Assembly: GCA_018401875.1 (NCBI GenBank)
Contig: JAGYJZ010000001.1
Coordinates: 124,001-188,000, forward strand
DNA length: 64,000 bases
Reading direction: 5' to 3'
DNA from: Salibacteraceae bacterium
Lineage (GTDB): Bacteria; Bacteroidota; Bacteroidia; Flavobacteriales_G; Salibacteraceae
Part shown: one piece after another, positions 34,523 through 42,079 of the stretch
How the letters are laid out: each line of letters begins with the position of its first letter
Numbering within the stretch: position 1 is the stretch's first letter
Made by a program: the position numbers and the translations under genes
The notes under the pieces: generated by a model
Database searches by the model: none
What the model saw: the letters and a program-made list of their open reading frames with translations, nothing else
What the model was told of the DNA's origin: nothing

Positions 34523-34984
34523 CTAGGTCTTAATGAGCTTGAAAGTGCCATCAGCAAAGAATACCATTCTAGGCAATTGTCCTGCGAAAAGGGCAGAGCA
34601 TGGGCTTTCAAATTCGGGCGGCAAAGGTACGACCTTATTCTCTTCAATAATGATGCGTGTGCCTTCAAAAGTTGTATTGCGGCTAATCCATATCGGAGCG
34701 CGCAATCGCATGCTCAATTGGCCCAATGCGCCATCAAAATCAAAGGTGATGGTTTTGAATTGATCTTTTCCAATTTCAAACGCAAACAAACCTTTTCCAT
34801 CCATCACATCGATCATTTGCTGTGCGCTGGGGGGAATGCTTGCGAGCAAGTTATCGGTCATGTAGTCTGCCCCGCACACCCAAATGCCATCGTTGGATAA
34901 TTCCTTTGACGCGATTGTGCAATGCGAAGCGTTGAGCGTTCCACCCGATCTGAGGTGATCTATCATTTCTTTTGAAATTGACAT
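34523..34984 (-). CDS. Conserved-position hypothetical protein
   Basis: A 153-residue protein that I do not recognise. No signal peptide, membrane helix or clear enzymatic motif. It reads as alternating helix and strand, with a beta-rich second half (KTITFDFDGALGQLSMRLRA) and ends FFADGTFKLIKT. Its ATG directly follows the TAA of the glycosyltransferase and its stop abuts cca, so it is surely expressed from the dapD operon. A small SCP2-like or regulatory role is possible but unsupported. Confidence 0.75.
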   Translation of the reverse strand: MSISKEMIDHLRSGGTLNASHCTIASKELSNDGIWVCGADYMTDNLLASIPPSAQQMIDVMDGKGLFAFEIGKDQFKTITFDFDGALGQLSMRLRAPIWISRNTTFEGTRIIIEENKVVPLPPEFESPCSALFAGQLPRMVFFADGTFKLIKT

Positions 34985-35971
34985 TTAAAATTCGAATTGG
35001 GAGAGGTGAATCGAATGGGCACATCGAAAATGTCCTTTCGGGCATGCACGATGTCCGTGCAGTCCGCAAGGCCGACATTCGAGTTTTTCTTGGATTTCAA
35101 TGACGCGCGCGTTTGCCGACAACGGACCAAATCCAAAAGCCGGAATGGTACTGCAATACACCACGGTTGTTGGCGCATCAACAGCTGAGCAAAGGTGCAT
35201 CGGTGCTGAATCGTTTACATAGTTCATCACGGCATCTTTCATCAGTGCAGCTGATTGCAAAAGAGATAAACTTCCCGCAAGGGTTTTGATGCCGGGGTGC
35301 GAACTTCTCTTGGCGATTGATTCGCATTGTGCGCGGTCTGCTGGCGCGCCCAATAGGTAGATTGTTTCTGAGGTCGGCAACGCATCGATGAGTTCAATCC
35401 ATTTTTCGGCAGGCCATTGTTTCGTAAACCACACCGATGTTGGCGCGAGGCAACGGTAAGGGGTTTGTTTTAAGGGATGAACTTGGTCAAAGTCGTGCTG
35501 CTGAGGATACAGCCTTGGCAATGATGGCTTCTTTTGATCAACTACAGCCTCAATCAAGCCATGATTTCGCTCGATTTCATGTCGGCCATCAAAAGCGTGC
35601 TGATACGAATGTGAAAACCAAAAATGAAACGGATTTTTCTTAAATCCCACAGTTGTTGTTGCCCCTGAAAATGCGCAAATCAAACCTGAACTTCCAAAGC
35701 GGTGCGGATTCACAATAAGTTCGTAATGCTGCGACCTTACTTCTTTGATCGTCTGAAAAAGGGCAGCGTATTTCCCTTTTTTCTTGTTCCAAACGATCAC
35801 CTTACCAACGAAAGGGTGCCCTTCAAAGATCGATTCAGAACCTTTTCTTACCAGTACATCAATCTTCGCTTCGGCATGATTTGCACGAAGCGTTTCGAGC
35901 AAGCTTGTCGCTAAAATGACATCTCCGATGAAGGAGGTTTGAATGACCAGTATTTTTTTCAATCTCGTCAA
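34985..35971 (-). CDS. Glycosyltransferase family 9 (heptosyltransferase-like)
   Basis: A 328-residue GT9/ADP-heptose:LPS heptosyltransferase-like protein, expected to add a sugar to lipopolysaccharide core on the cytoplasmic face. Start block KKILVIQTSFIGDVILATSL, then LIVNPHRFGSSG, CLAPTSVWFTKQWPAEKW (the nucleotide-sugar loop) and NYVNDSAPMHLCSAV are characteristic. The open frame extends into dapD, but TTG at 35971 overlaps the dapD stop as TTGA and places the start right before the homology, so I choose it. Confidence 0.9.
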   Translation of the reverse strand: MTRLKKILVIQTSFIGDVILATSLLETLRANHAEAKIDVLVRKGSESIFEGHPFVGKVIVWNKKKGKYAALFQTIKEVRSQHYELIVNPHRFGSSGLICAFSGATTTVGFKKNPFHFWFSHSYQHAFDGRHEIERNHGLIEAVVDQKKPSLPRLYPQQHDFDQVHPLKQTPYRCLAPTSVWFTKQWPAEKWIELIDALPTSETIYLLGAPADRAQCESIAKRSSHPGIKTLAGSLSLLQSAALMKDAVMNYVNDSAPMHLCSAVDAPTTVVYCSTIPAFGFGPLSANARVIEIQEKLECRPCGLHGHRACPKGHFRCAHSIHLSQFEF

Positions 35972-36795
35972 ACTGCCACTTGAAAATCGCGCAAAACATC
36001 GTTGAGCGAAGTTTTTTTGTCGGTACTTTCTTTGCGCTGACCGATAATCAATGCACATGGAACATTGAATTCGCCAGCTGGAAATTTCTTGGCATAGCTG
36101 CCCGGAATCACCACCGAACGCGCTGGAATAATTCCTTTTGTTTCAATGGGCTGATCGCCAGTGACGTCAATGATTTTGGTGGACATGGTAAGCACCACAT
36201 TGGCTCCCAGCACGGCTTCTTTTTCAACGCGAACGCCTTCCACTACGATGCATCGCGAACCGATGAAGCAATTGTCTTCGATGATTACTGGTGCCGCTTG
36301 CACAGGTTCGAGCACACCGCCAATACCAACGCCTCCACTGAGGTGCACGTTCTTTCCGATTTGGGCGCAGCTGCCCACTGTGGCCCACGTATCTACCATT
36401 GTTCCTTCGTCAACATAGGCACCGATGTTTACATACGAAGGCATCATGACAACGCCTCGTGAAATGTATGCACCATAGCGCGCGATGGCGTGAGGCACCA
36501 CTCGAATACCCTTGGCTTCGTAGCCTGATTTGAGGGCCATTTTATCGTAAAACTCAAACGGTCCTACTTCCAAGACTTCCATTTTTCGGGTTGGAAAGTA
36601 AAGGATTACTGCTTTTTTTACCCAGTCGTTGACTTGCCAGCCTTGCGCTGAAGGCTCAGCGGTGCGCAGCCTGCCATTGTCTATTTCTTCGATAACTGCG
36701 TTGATGGTGTCAACGACATTTTTTTCATTGAGCAGCGCGCGGTTTTCCCATGCTGCATTGATCGTTTCTTCCGCTTGTATTCGATTGAAAGCCAT
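35968..36795 (-). CDS. dapD: 2,3,4,5-tetrahydropyridine-2,6-dicarboxylate N-succinyltransferase
   Basis: A 275-residue acyltransferase of the lysine/diaminopimelate pathway, feeding peptidoglycan. The C-terminal two-thirds is a left-handed beta helix of hexapeptides (GAYISRGVVMMPSYVNIGAY, IGKNVHLSGGVGIGGVLEP). The N-terminal helical domain and the block PARSVVIPGSYAKKFPAG are as in DapD. It is the first gene of the minus-strand run, with a -7 box 23 bases upstream. Confidence 0.96.
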   Translation of the reverse strand: MAFNRIQAEETINAAWENRALLNEKNVVDTINAVIEEIDNGRLRTAEPSAQGWQVNDWVKKAVILYFPTRKMEVLEVGPFEFYDKMALKSGYEAKGIRVVPHAIARYGAYISRGVVMMPSYVNIGAYVDEGTMVDTWATVGSCAQIGKNVHLSGGVGIGGVLEPVQAAPVIIEDNCFIGSRCIVVEGVRVEKEAVLGANVVLTMSTKIIDVTGDQPIETKGIIPARSVVIPGSYAKKFPAGEFNVPCALIIGQRKESTDKKTSLNDVLRDFQVAV

Positions 36796-36817
36796 AAAAT
36801 CGTTTAAATGTTCCGCG

Positions 36818-36825
36818 GCAAAAGT
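36818..36825 (-). promoter_or_regulatory. dapD promoter -7 box
   Basis: Minus strand TACTTTTG, exact TAnnTTTG, 22 bases before the dapD ATG. It faces the ruvX promoter divergently within a shared 80-base region. Confidence 0.6.
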
Positions 36826-36863
36826 AAGCGTTGAAGGTGAGCATAAAATGCAATCTCAAAGCG

Positions 36864-36871
36864 TACTTTCG
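36864..36871 (+). promoter_or_regulatory. ruvX -7 box, very close to the start codon
   Basis: TACTTTCG, one base off TAnnTTTG, ends only 4 bases before the ATG at 36876. If used, the mRNA would be leaderless or nearly so. Confidence 0.45.
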
Positions 36872-36875
36872 CGTG

Positions 36876-37283
36876 ATGGGTAGGATCTTAGCGTTGGATT
36901 ATGGACAGAAACGGTGCGGAATTGCGATTTCTGATCCGTTGAAAATGATCGCCAATGGCTTGGATACTGCCGAGACGCATTTATTGATTGAGAAACTCAA
37001 GGGAATTCAGCGCGAGTACACCTTTGAAAAAATGGTTGTCGGACTTCCGATGAGGCTTTCAGGAGAAATGTCGGCCATCGAACAGAAGATTCTCCCGATG
37101 ATAGAAAAGATTAAAAAGGAGTTTCCCGAGGTGGAAATCGAGCGTTTTGATGAGCGCTTTACCAGCAAGATGGCACTCGATAGCATGATCGCGGCAGGAG
37201 CGAAGAAAAAGCAGCGCGCAGAAAAAGGAAACATCGATAAAGTGAGCGCAACCTTACTTTTGCAAGAATATTTGAATTTGTAG
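36876..37283 (+). CDS. ruvX: RuvX/YqgF Holliday-junction-resolvase-like nuclease
   Basis: A 135-residue RNase H-fold protein. ILALDYGQKRCGIAISD holds the first catalytic Asp; VVGLPMRLSGE and FDERFTS hold the others, with a late Asp in GNIDKVSATLLLQEYL. Family members act in pre-16S rRNA 5' processing and are also called Holliday junction resolvases. The frame extends to 36831, but the family start is ATG 36876. Followed by def after 5 bases. Confidence 0.93.
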   Translation: MGRILALDYGQKRCGIAISDPLKMIANGLDTAETHLLIEKLKGIQREYTFEKMVVGLPMRLSGEMSAIEQKILPMIEKIKKEFPEVEIERFDERFTSKMALDSMIAAGAKKKQRAEKGNIDKVSATLLLQEYLNL

Positions 37284-37288
37284 TAGAC

Positions 37289-37870
37289 ATGATTTTACCA
37301 ATTGTAGCCTATGGCGATCCGGTGCTGAAAAAGGAAGGTGAGGAGATTGATGAGGATTATCCAAACTTAAAAACCTTGATCAGCGATATGTTTGAGACCA
37401 TGGAAAACGCGCAAGGCGTTGGATTGGCAGCTCCGCAGGTGGGCTTGGGAATTCGCTTGTTCATCGTTGATACTTCGCCATTTGTTGACGAAGGCGAAAC
37501 GGATAAAGAGATGCTGAAATTGAAGGGTTTTAGAAAGGTTTTTATCAATCCTATAATTATCGAGGAAGACGGGGAGAAGTGGAACTTTAATGAAGGTTGC
37601 TTGAGTATTCCCGGTATTCGAGAAGACGTTGCGCGGCAGCCCGAGATTATCATAGAATACTTAGACGAAAACTTTGAGTTGAAGGAGGAAAAATACGATG
37701 GGTTGATCGCCCGCGTCATCCAGCATGAATACGACCATGTGGATGGTGTGTTGTTTACCGACAGGCTCAATCCGATAAGAAAGCAATTTCTCAAAAAACG
37801 CTTGGATAATATTTCCAAAGGCGTGGTTGATATTGATTATAAAATGAAATTTCCAAAAGCGAGAAGATGA
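37289..37870 (+). CDS. def: Peptide deformylase
   Basis: A 193-residue metalloenzyme that removes the formyl group from new proteins. The three motifs are GVGLAAPQVG (43-52), EGCLSIPG (102-109, Cys104) and QHEYDHVDG (145-153, both zinc/iron histidines). An insertion between motifs 1 and 2 (SPFVDEGETDKEMLK) is usual in Bacteroidetes. Shares ATGA with the following lipoprotein gene. Confidence 0.97.
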   Translation: MILPIVAYGDPVLKKEGEEIDEDYPNLKTLISDMFETMENAQGVGLAAPQVGLGIRLFIVDTSPFVDEGETDKEMLKLKGFRKVFINPIIIEEDGEKWNFNEGCLSIPGIREDVARQPEIIIEYLDENFELKEEKYDGLIARVIQHEYDHVDGVLFTDRLNPIRKQFLKKRLDNISKGVVDIDYKMKFPKARR

Positions 37871-38448
37871 AAAAAATTGCAGTATTCAGCCTGGTGTTGA
37901 TGAGTTTGGTGGCGTGCACATCGCAAGAAAATGGCGATGCAAACAATGATGGTTCAAAGTCGGCTGAGGTTCAATCCAGCGAACAACGGCAAGTGGAAAT
38001 TCAGGAGATGGAAAAAGAAATTTCCATTGCTGTGAAAACAGAACGCACCGCGGCTTTAGACGAGAAGGCCAATCGTTTATTGAAACGTTATCGCGATTAC
38101 GTCAGCCTTAATCCACGAGATTCCATTTCTGCAGAATACCTTTTTCGCGCGGCTGATTTGAGCGTTGGAGTAGGGCAATATGAGGCGGCCATCGCAAACA
38201 TTGACCGCTTACACGCTGATTTCCCGAAATTTAGAAAGTCGGTGGAAATGTGGCTTTTCAAAGGGTTTATTTATGAGACTTACATCAACAATCACGCGAA
38301 AGCTGTTTCGGCTTATACCCAGTTGATTGAACGTAACCCTAACCACCGGTTGGCATCGGATGCGCGTGCCTCGATCGAAAATTTGACACTGTCAGAGGAA
38401 GAACTGATCGAGAAATTCAAAAAAATGAATGCCGACAAAGAACTCTGA
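37867..38448 (+). CDS. TPR-like lipoprotein
   Basis: A 193-residue lipoprotein (SLVAC, Cys17). After a Ser/Asn/Glu-rich linker come TPR-type helices (SAEYLFRAADLSVGVGQYEA, AVSAYTQLIERNPNHRLASD). The layout is like small BamD/YbgF-type adaptors, but it is too short to be BamD. Coupled to def; convergent with cdaA, whose stop abuts its own. Confidence 0.82.
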   Translation: MKKIAVFSLVLMSLVACTSQENGDANNDGSKSAEVQSSEQRQVEIQEMEKEISIAVKTERTAALDEKANRLLKRYRDYVSLNPRDSISAEYLFRAADLSVGVGQYEAAIANIDRLHADFPKFRKSVEMWLFKGFIYETYINNHAKAVSAYTQLIERNPNHRLASDARASIENLTLSEEELIEKFKKMNADKEL

Positions 38449-39249
38449 TTAGCTCGCCAGCAGCTCGTGCAGGCGATCTCTGAATAATGTTTTGTCGCTG
38501 AATGTGCTGTATTTTCCCGCGGTTACAATGCCCACATCGCCTGTTTCTTCGCTTACCGTTACGGCAATCACATCGAGTTCTTCGGTTACGCCAATGGCTG
38601 CTTTGTGGCGCATTCCGTAGGATGATGGCAGGTTGTTTTTCTGGGTCAGTGGCAGCATGCAACTTGCTGCGATGATTTTATTTCGCCTAATGATCACGGC
38701 ACCATCGTGCAAAGGACTGTTTTTGTAGAAAATGCTTTCGAGAAGCGCAGCGTTAAGGTCGGCATTGATTTTTCTTCCGCTCTCTACAATCGTTTGCAAA
38801 TTGGCCTGACGTTCGATCACGATTAAAGCACCAGTTTTCGATGCCGAAAGGTGAAAAATAGCTTCAGAAAGTGCGTGAAGGTTGGTGGAAATTTTAATGT
38901 CTGCTTTACCGAGGTAGCCCCACAATCCTCCGCGCGCGCCCATGTTTCTAAAAAAGCCAGAGTTGCCAATGGCCAGCAGAAAGCGTCTGATTTCTTGCTG
39001 GAAAACGATGATCAGTGCAATGACACCCACGTTGATGAACTGCCTAAAAATTTGTCCCATCAACTCCATTTCCAAGGCTGTTACCGTGAGCCAAAGAATG
39101 TAAATGCTCAACACTCCGAAGAAAATACGGATGGCAATGGTGCCTTTCACAAGCTGGTAGAGCTTAAACAAGATAAACGACACCAGCAGAATGTCGATCA
39201 TGTCTAAAAATCCAAAAGGCAAAAATCCAAAAAGGTCGATGCTTCCCAT
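38449..39249 (-). CDS. cdaA: Diadenylate cyclase CdaA
   Basis: A 266-residue membrane enzyme making cyclic di-AMP from two ATP. Three N-terminal helices (about 15-30, 38-60, 72-90) precede the DAC (DisA_N) domain. HDGAVIIRRNKI contains the DGA motif (182-184). The second motif reads RHK (214-216) instead of the more common RHR. No cdaR partner gene follows, as is usual in Bacteroidetes. Confidence 0.93.
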   Translation of the reverse strand: MGSIDLFGFLPFGFLDMIDILLVSFILFKLYQLVKGTIAIRIFFGVLSIYILWLTVTALEMELMGQIFRQFINVGVIALIIVFQQEIRRFLLAIGNSGFFRNMGARGGLWGYLGKADIKISTNLHALSEAIFHLSASKTGALIVIERQANLQTIVESGRKINADLNAALLESIFYKNSPLHDGAVIIRRNKIIAASCMLPLTQKNNLPSSYGMRHKAAIGVTEELDVIAVTVSEETGDVGIVTAGKYSTFSDKTLFRDRLHELLAS

Positions 39250-39369
39250 TGTTGCAATATTAAGCCCAATTGATGATTTTTTGGGCCCAGAACTTTTATC
39301 GTTTGTTCTGTGTTACGATTAATTAATAAATGAGCGGCAGAATGTCTTGGTCATCGAAAGGCATAGTGC

Positions 39370-39377
39370 TAATTTCG
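39370..39377 (+). promoter_or_regulatory. Peroxiredoxin promoter -7 box
   Basis: TAATTTCG fits TAnnTTTG with one change, 35 bases before the peroxiredoxin ATG. Confidence 0.4.
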
Positions 39378-39412
39378 CGATTGAAAATTTAAATGATAAA
39401 AAGAACAATAAA

Positions 39413-40042
39413 ATGTCAGTATTAGTAGGAAAACAAGCCCCTGGTTTTACAGCAGCGGCAGTAGTAAATGGAGGAGAAATTGTGGAGGATTTTACGCTCG
39501 AGCAGTTCAAAGGAAAATATGTTATTCTGTTCTTCTATCCAAAAGATTTCACCTTCGTTTGCCCCACTGAGTTGCATGCTTTTCAGGCAAGGTTGAATGA
39601 TTTCAAGGAGAGAGGAGTAGAATTGGTAGCGGTGTCAACCGATACTGAGCAAAGCCACTGGGGTTGGCTGCAAATGAGCAAAGACCAAGGTGGAATTAAA
39701 GGAATCACCTACCCAATCGTGGCAGATACCAACAAGACCATTTCACATAACTACGATGTGTTGGCAGGCGATTTCTTTTACGATGAAGAAGGAATGTTGC
39801 AAGCAGAAGGCGAATTGGTGGCTTACAGAGGTTTATTTCTGATTGATAAAGAAGGAACAGTGCGTCATCAGTTGATCAACGACCTTCCACTCGGAAGAAA
39901 TGTGGATGAAGCGATTCGCATCGTTGATGCGTTGCAATTCAACGAAGAAAACGGTGAAGTATGTCCAGCCAACTGGGTGAAAGGATCAGAAGGAATGAGC
40001 GCTTCTCATGATGGAGTAGCTTCTTACCTTTCAAAGAACTAG
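39413..40042 (+). CDS. 2-Cys peroxiredoxin (AhpC/Prx1 type)
   Basis: A 209-residue thiol peroxidase that reduces hydrogen peroxide and alkyl hydroperoxides. The peroxidatic Cys50 sits in FTFVCPTEL and the resolving Cys in GEVCPANW, giving the typical 2-Cys arrangement. The DxLPxGRNVDEAIRIVDALQ block is standard. A longer frame to 39347 lacks homology; ATG 39413 is chosen. No ahpF is adjacent, so thioredoxin reductase is the likely donor. Strong terminator behind. Confidence 0.95.
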   Translation: MSVLVGKQAPGFTAAAVVNGGEIVEDFTLEQFKGKYVILFFYPKDFTFVCPTELHAFQARLNDFKERGVELVAVSTDTEQSHWGWLQMSKDQGGIKGITYPIVADTNKTISHNYDVLAGDFFYDEEGMLQAEGELVAYRGLFLIDKEGTVRHQLINDLPLGRNVDEAIRIVDALQFNEENGEVCPANWVKGSEGMSASHDGVASYLSKN

Positions 40043-40064
40043 TCGATTAGAACAGGAAATGACG

Positions 40065-40097
40065 AGCCCTTCTGCGCAAAGCAGGAGGGCTTTTTTT
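40065..40097. terminator. Rho-independent terminator (peroxiredoxin)
   Basis: Arms AGCCCTTCTGC (40065-40075) and GCAGGAGGGCT (40081-40091), loop GCAAA, seven T. Its end touches the stop codon of the convergent esterase gene. Confidence 0.9.
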
Positions 40098-41370
40098 ATT
40101 GTAAAACGATCTTTTGGACCGTGTGCACACCATCGTTATTGACCGATTCGATGATGTAAATCCCCGCATTTAGAAAGTCGAGATTCATGCGTTCTGAGGC
40201 GTTGTTGTAAGCGAAAACCATGCGGCCTTCCAAGTCGAAAACATGGGCAGTGGCAACTTCACGCGAATAAAGGGCTCCGTGCGTTGGATTGGGCCACCAT
40301 CCAATCGATTCTTGATTTTGCTCAAGGTTTTGAGTTGCGCTAATTCTGTCGCAAATGATGTATTCTAGAAACAAACTCGAGCTATCGATGGCCAGGTTAT
40401 AGTTCGCAGTGTTTGGTCCACCGATAAAATAGCTTACGTGTCCACTGCTGCCTCCGATTGTGATCAGCTGACTGCGCACTCCTTTGTTTACAGCTTCTTG
40501 GTGCATGGCGCGGCTGCCAGAAATTTGAATCGGGGTGCCAAATTCTGTGGTGATCGCGGTGCCGTATGGTACTATACCGTCAAACTGATCGTGCATGCTG
40601 AACAAGGGCGGCTCATCGCTTGAAATCCACGCCACGTTTTTGAGTGCACCTGAAAAATTCAACACTCCTGCTACTTTTTCCGAGAATTGAAAATTGGAAG
40701 AGCTGTTTCCGCGAATTCCTCCATTTGCGTTGATAATGGAGTCGAGGGTTATGCCACCGTCATCATCGGCATCGAGGTACGCACAGTGGTCTGCTGCAAT
40801 GGCACCTGCAGAAACACCTCCAATAAATACGATGTTTGTATCGATTCCATAGTCATTAGCTCCGGCTGCATTTTCTTTAAACCAACGGATGGCTGCTTTC
40901 ATATCCATGGTGGCTTTGATGGCTGCATCAAAGGCCAAGTTGGAGTCTATTTCCAGTGCAAATGCATCAAATAAGCGGTAGTCGATGGTGGCAGCCACAT
41001 AGCCTCGACCGGCATATTCAAGGCACAGTTGACGCACTTGTTTTCGGTTGCCTGACAGGAAACTTCCTCCATGCGCTAAGATGATGAGAGGTCGAGCAAA
41101 GAAAAATTCAGCTGGGGGCGTATAAATATCCATAAACAATTCTCTTTGGCTTCCTGCTATGGTGAAGTTCTCGCCAAATTTTATGTTCAGTGTTGAGTCG
41201 ATAGAGCTGAAGATCGGATTGACATAGCGCGTCCCATCGCAATGCTGTTGGCTGAAGGTGAGTGTTGAACACGTGAGCAATAGCAGCAGAATAAAGCTGC
41301 TTTTAAGCACAAAACCAGAGTGCAGGTTGCCGTTCAGCATACCTCGGGAATAGACATTGATAAGGTTCAT
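40096..41370 (-). CDS. Secreted alpha/beta hydrolase (esterase) with T9SS sorting domain
   Basis: A 424-residue exported hydrolase. A hydrophobic segment (FILLLLLTCSTLTFSQQ) is the signal peptide; the true start may be the internal Met at residue 11. HGGS (100-103), the elbow GGVSAGA with Ser187, Asp265 (QFDGIVP) and a His in SSGHVSYF form a carboxylesterase-like triad of the BD-FAE/COesterase type. The C-terminus is a T9SS sorting domain beginning IGWWPNPTHGALYS. Probable extracellular ester or polysaccharide-ester cleavage; substrate unknown. Confidence 0.88.
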   Translation of the reverse strand: MNLINVYSRGMLNGNLHSGFVLKSSFILLLLLTCSTLTFSQQHCDGTRYVNPIFSSIDSTLNIKFGENFTIAGSQRELFMDIYTPPAEFFFARPLIILAHGGSFLSGNRKQVRQLCLEYAGRGYVAATIDYRLFDAFALEIDSNLAFDAAIKATMDMKAAIRWFKENAAGANDYGIDTNIVFIGGVSAGAIAADHCAYLDADDDGGITLDSIINANGGIRGNSSSNFQFSEKVAGVLNFSGALKNVAWISSDEPPLFSMHDQFDGIVPYGTAITTEFGTPIQISGSRAMHQEAVNKGVRSQLITIGGSSGHVSYFIGGPNTANYNLAIDSSSLFLEYIICDRISATQNLEQNQESIGWWPNPTHGALYSREVATAHVFDLEGRMVFAYNNASERMNLDFLNAGIYIIESVNNDGVHTVQKIVLQ

Positions 41371-41579
41371 AAGGATAGAATTGCTCTTGTTGGTTTATGC
41401 GAATGTTGAATCAGCCATGTATCCATTGCCATGGATGAGGCAGCTGTTGTTTCGTTCATAGACGCAGTTGTCATGTAACGAAAATAGGAAATGAGGAGGG
41501 GAGTTGGGTATGCATCGCTTGAATTTCAATCGAACCAAGGCGATTGAATGAGAGTCGAGCATGCAAAAAGTAAAAAAAG

Positions 41580-41652
41580 TCGGGATGACAGGACTTGAAC
41601 CTGCGGCCTCGCGCCCCCCAGACGCGCACTCTACCAACTGAGCTACATCCCG
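41580..41652 (-). tRNA. tRNA-Pro (GGG anticodon)
   Basis: A complete 73-base cloverleaf on the minus strand: acceptor CGGGATG / CATCCCG plus discriminator A, D arm GCTC..., anticodon stem CGCGT/GCGCG with loop CTGGGGG (anticodon GGG, proline), variable AGGCC and T arm GCAGG-TTCAAGT-CCTGT. CCA is not encoded. Bases 41371-41579, between it and the esterase, hold no gene. Confidence 0.95.
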
Positions 41653-41754
41653 AAAAAATGGAGTGCGAATTTAGTATTACAATTGGTTTGGTGGTAGATT
41701 GATTTTAACCTTTTGATGGCGGAGAAAACTTTATGAGCTAAGGTGTTTCCCGCA

Positions 41755-41997
41755 CTATTTTTCTAGATCCAACAAATAACGTTTAGCTCCCCTTTTCTTG
41801 ATCTTTTGTTCGAGCAGCATGGCCGTTGACCTGCTGTCTACCTCTATAGAATAAACCACACTCCAAGGAGCTCCAGAACTTGTTGACTTGACTTTTCCAT
41901 TATTATGGGCTTCAATTCTTTGCTCCATGTCAGCCGTTTGGCCTATATAATATCGCTCTCTCACTGAGCTGTACAATATGTAAACAAAAAAACTCAT
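41755..41997 (-). CDS. Solitary GIY-YIG nuclease domain protein
   Basis: An 80-residue protein made only of a GIY-YIG endonuclease domain: FVYILYSSVRERYYIGQT is the GIY...YIG core, followed by RIEAHNNGK, the catalytic-type Glu in LEQKIKKRGAKRYLL. It belongs to the small UvrC-N-like/YhbQ group common in Bacteroidetes and often found beside tRNA or rRNA genes. It lies between intact tRNA-Pro (103 bases downstream) and a broken 3' piece of a second tRNA-Pro (11 bases upstream). It could be a selfish homing-like gene or a repair nuclease. Confidence 0.87.
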   Translation of the reverse strand: MSFFVYILYSSVRERYYIGQTADMEQRIEAHNNGKVKSTSSGAPWSVVYSIEVDSRSTAMLLEQKIKKRGAKRYLLDLEK

Positions 41998-42007
41998 TTG
42001 TTGATTG

Positions 42008-42049
42008 TCGGGATGATCCCGCCTTAAGCGGGACGGCCTCGCGCCCCCT
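42008..42049 (-). pseudogene. 3' fragment of a second tRNA-Pro gene with altered T arm
   Basis: On the minus strand GGGGGCGCGAGGCC... matches the anticodon-loop-to-variable-loop part of the intact tRNA-Pro, and CATCCCGA matches its 3' acceptor strand. In between, the T arm is replaced by a TCCCGC-N5-GCGGGA hairpin (42017-42033). The 5' half (acceptor, D arm) is missing, and the remains of an IS4-type transposase begin about 30 bases beyond the break. Confidence 0.75.
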
Positions 42050-42079
42050 CCCGCTCAATGTCATTAAGTTAAGAGATCT

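Noticed and set aside
35972-36058. 29-codon N-terminal extension of the GT9 protein
   Set aside because: It lies in the dapD coding region in another frame; TTGA coupling at 35971 fits the family start.
41395-41637. 80-codon minus-strand frame overlapping tRNA-Pro
   Set aside because: Its beginning lies inside the tRNA gene and the peptide has no sensible composition or domain; it is a chance frame.
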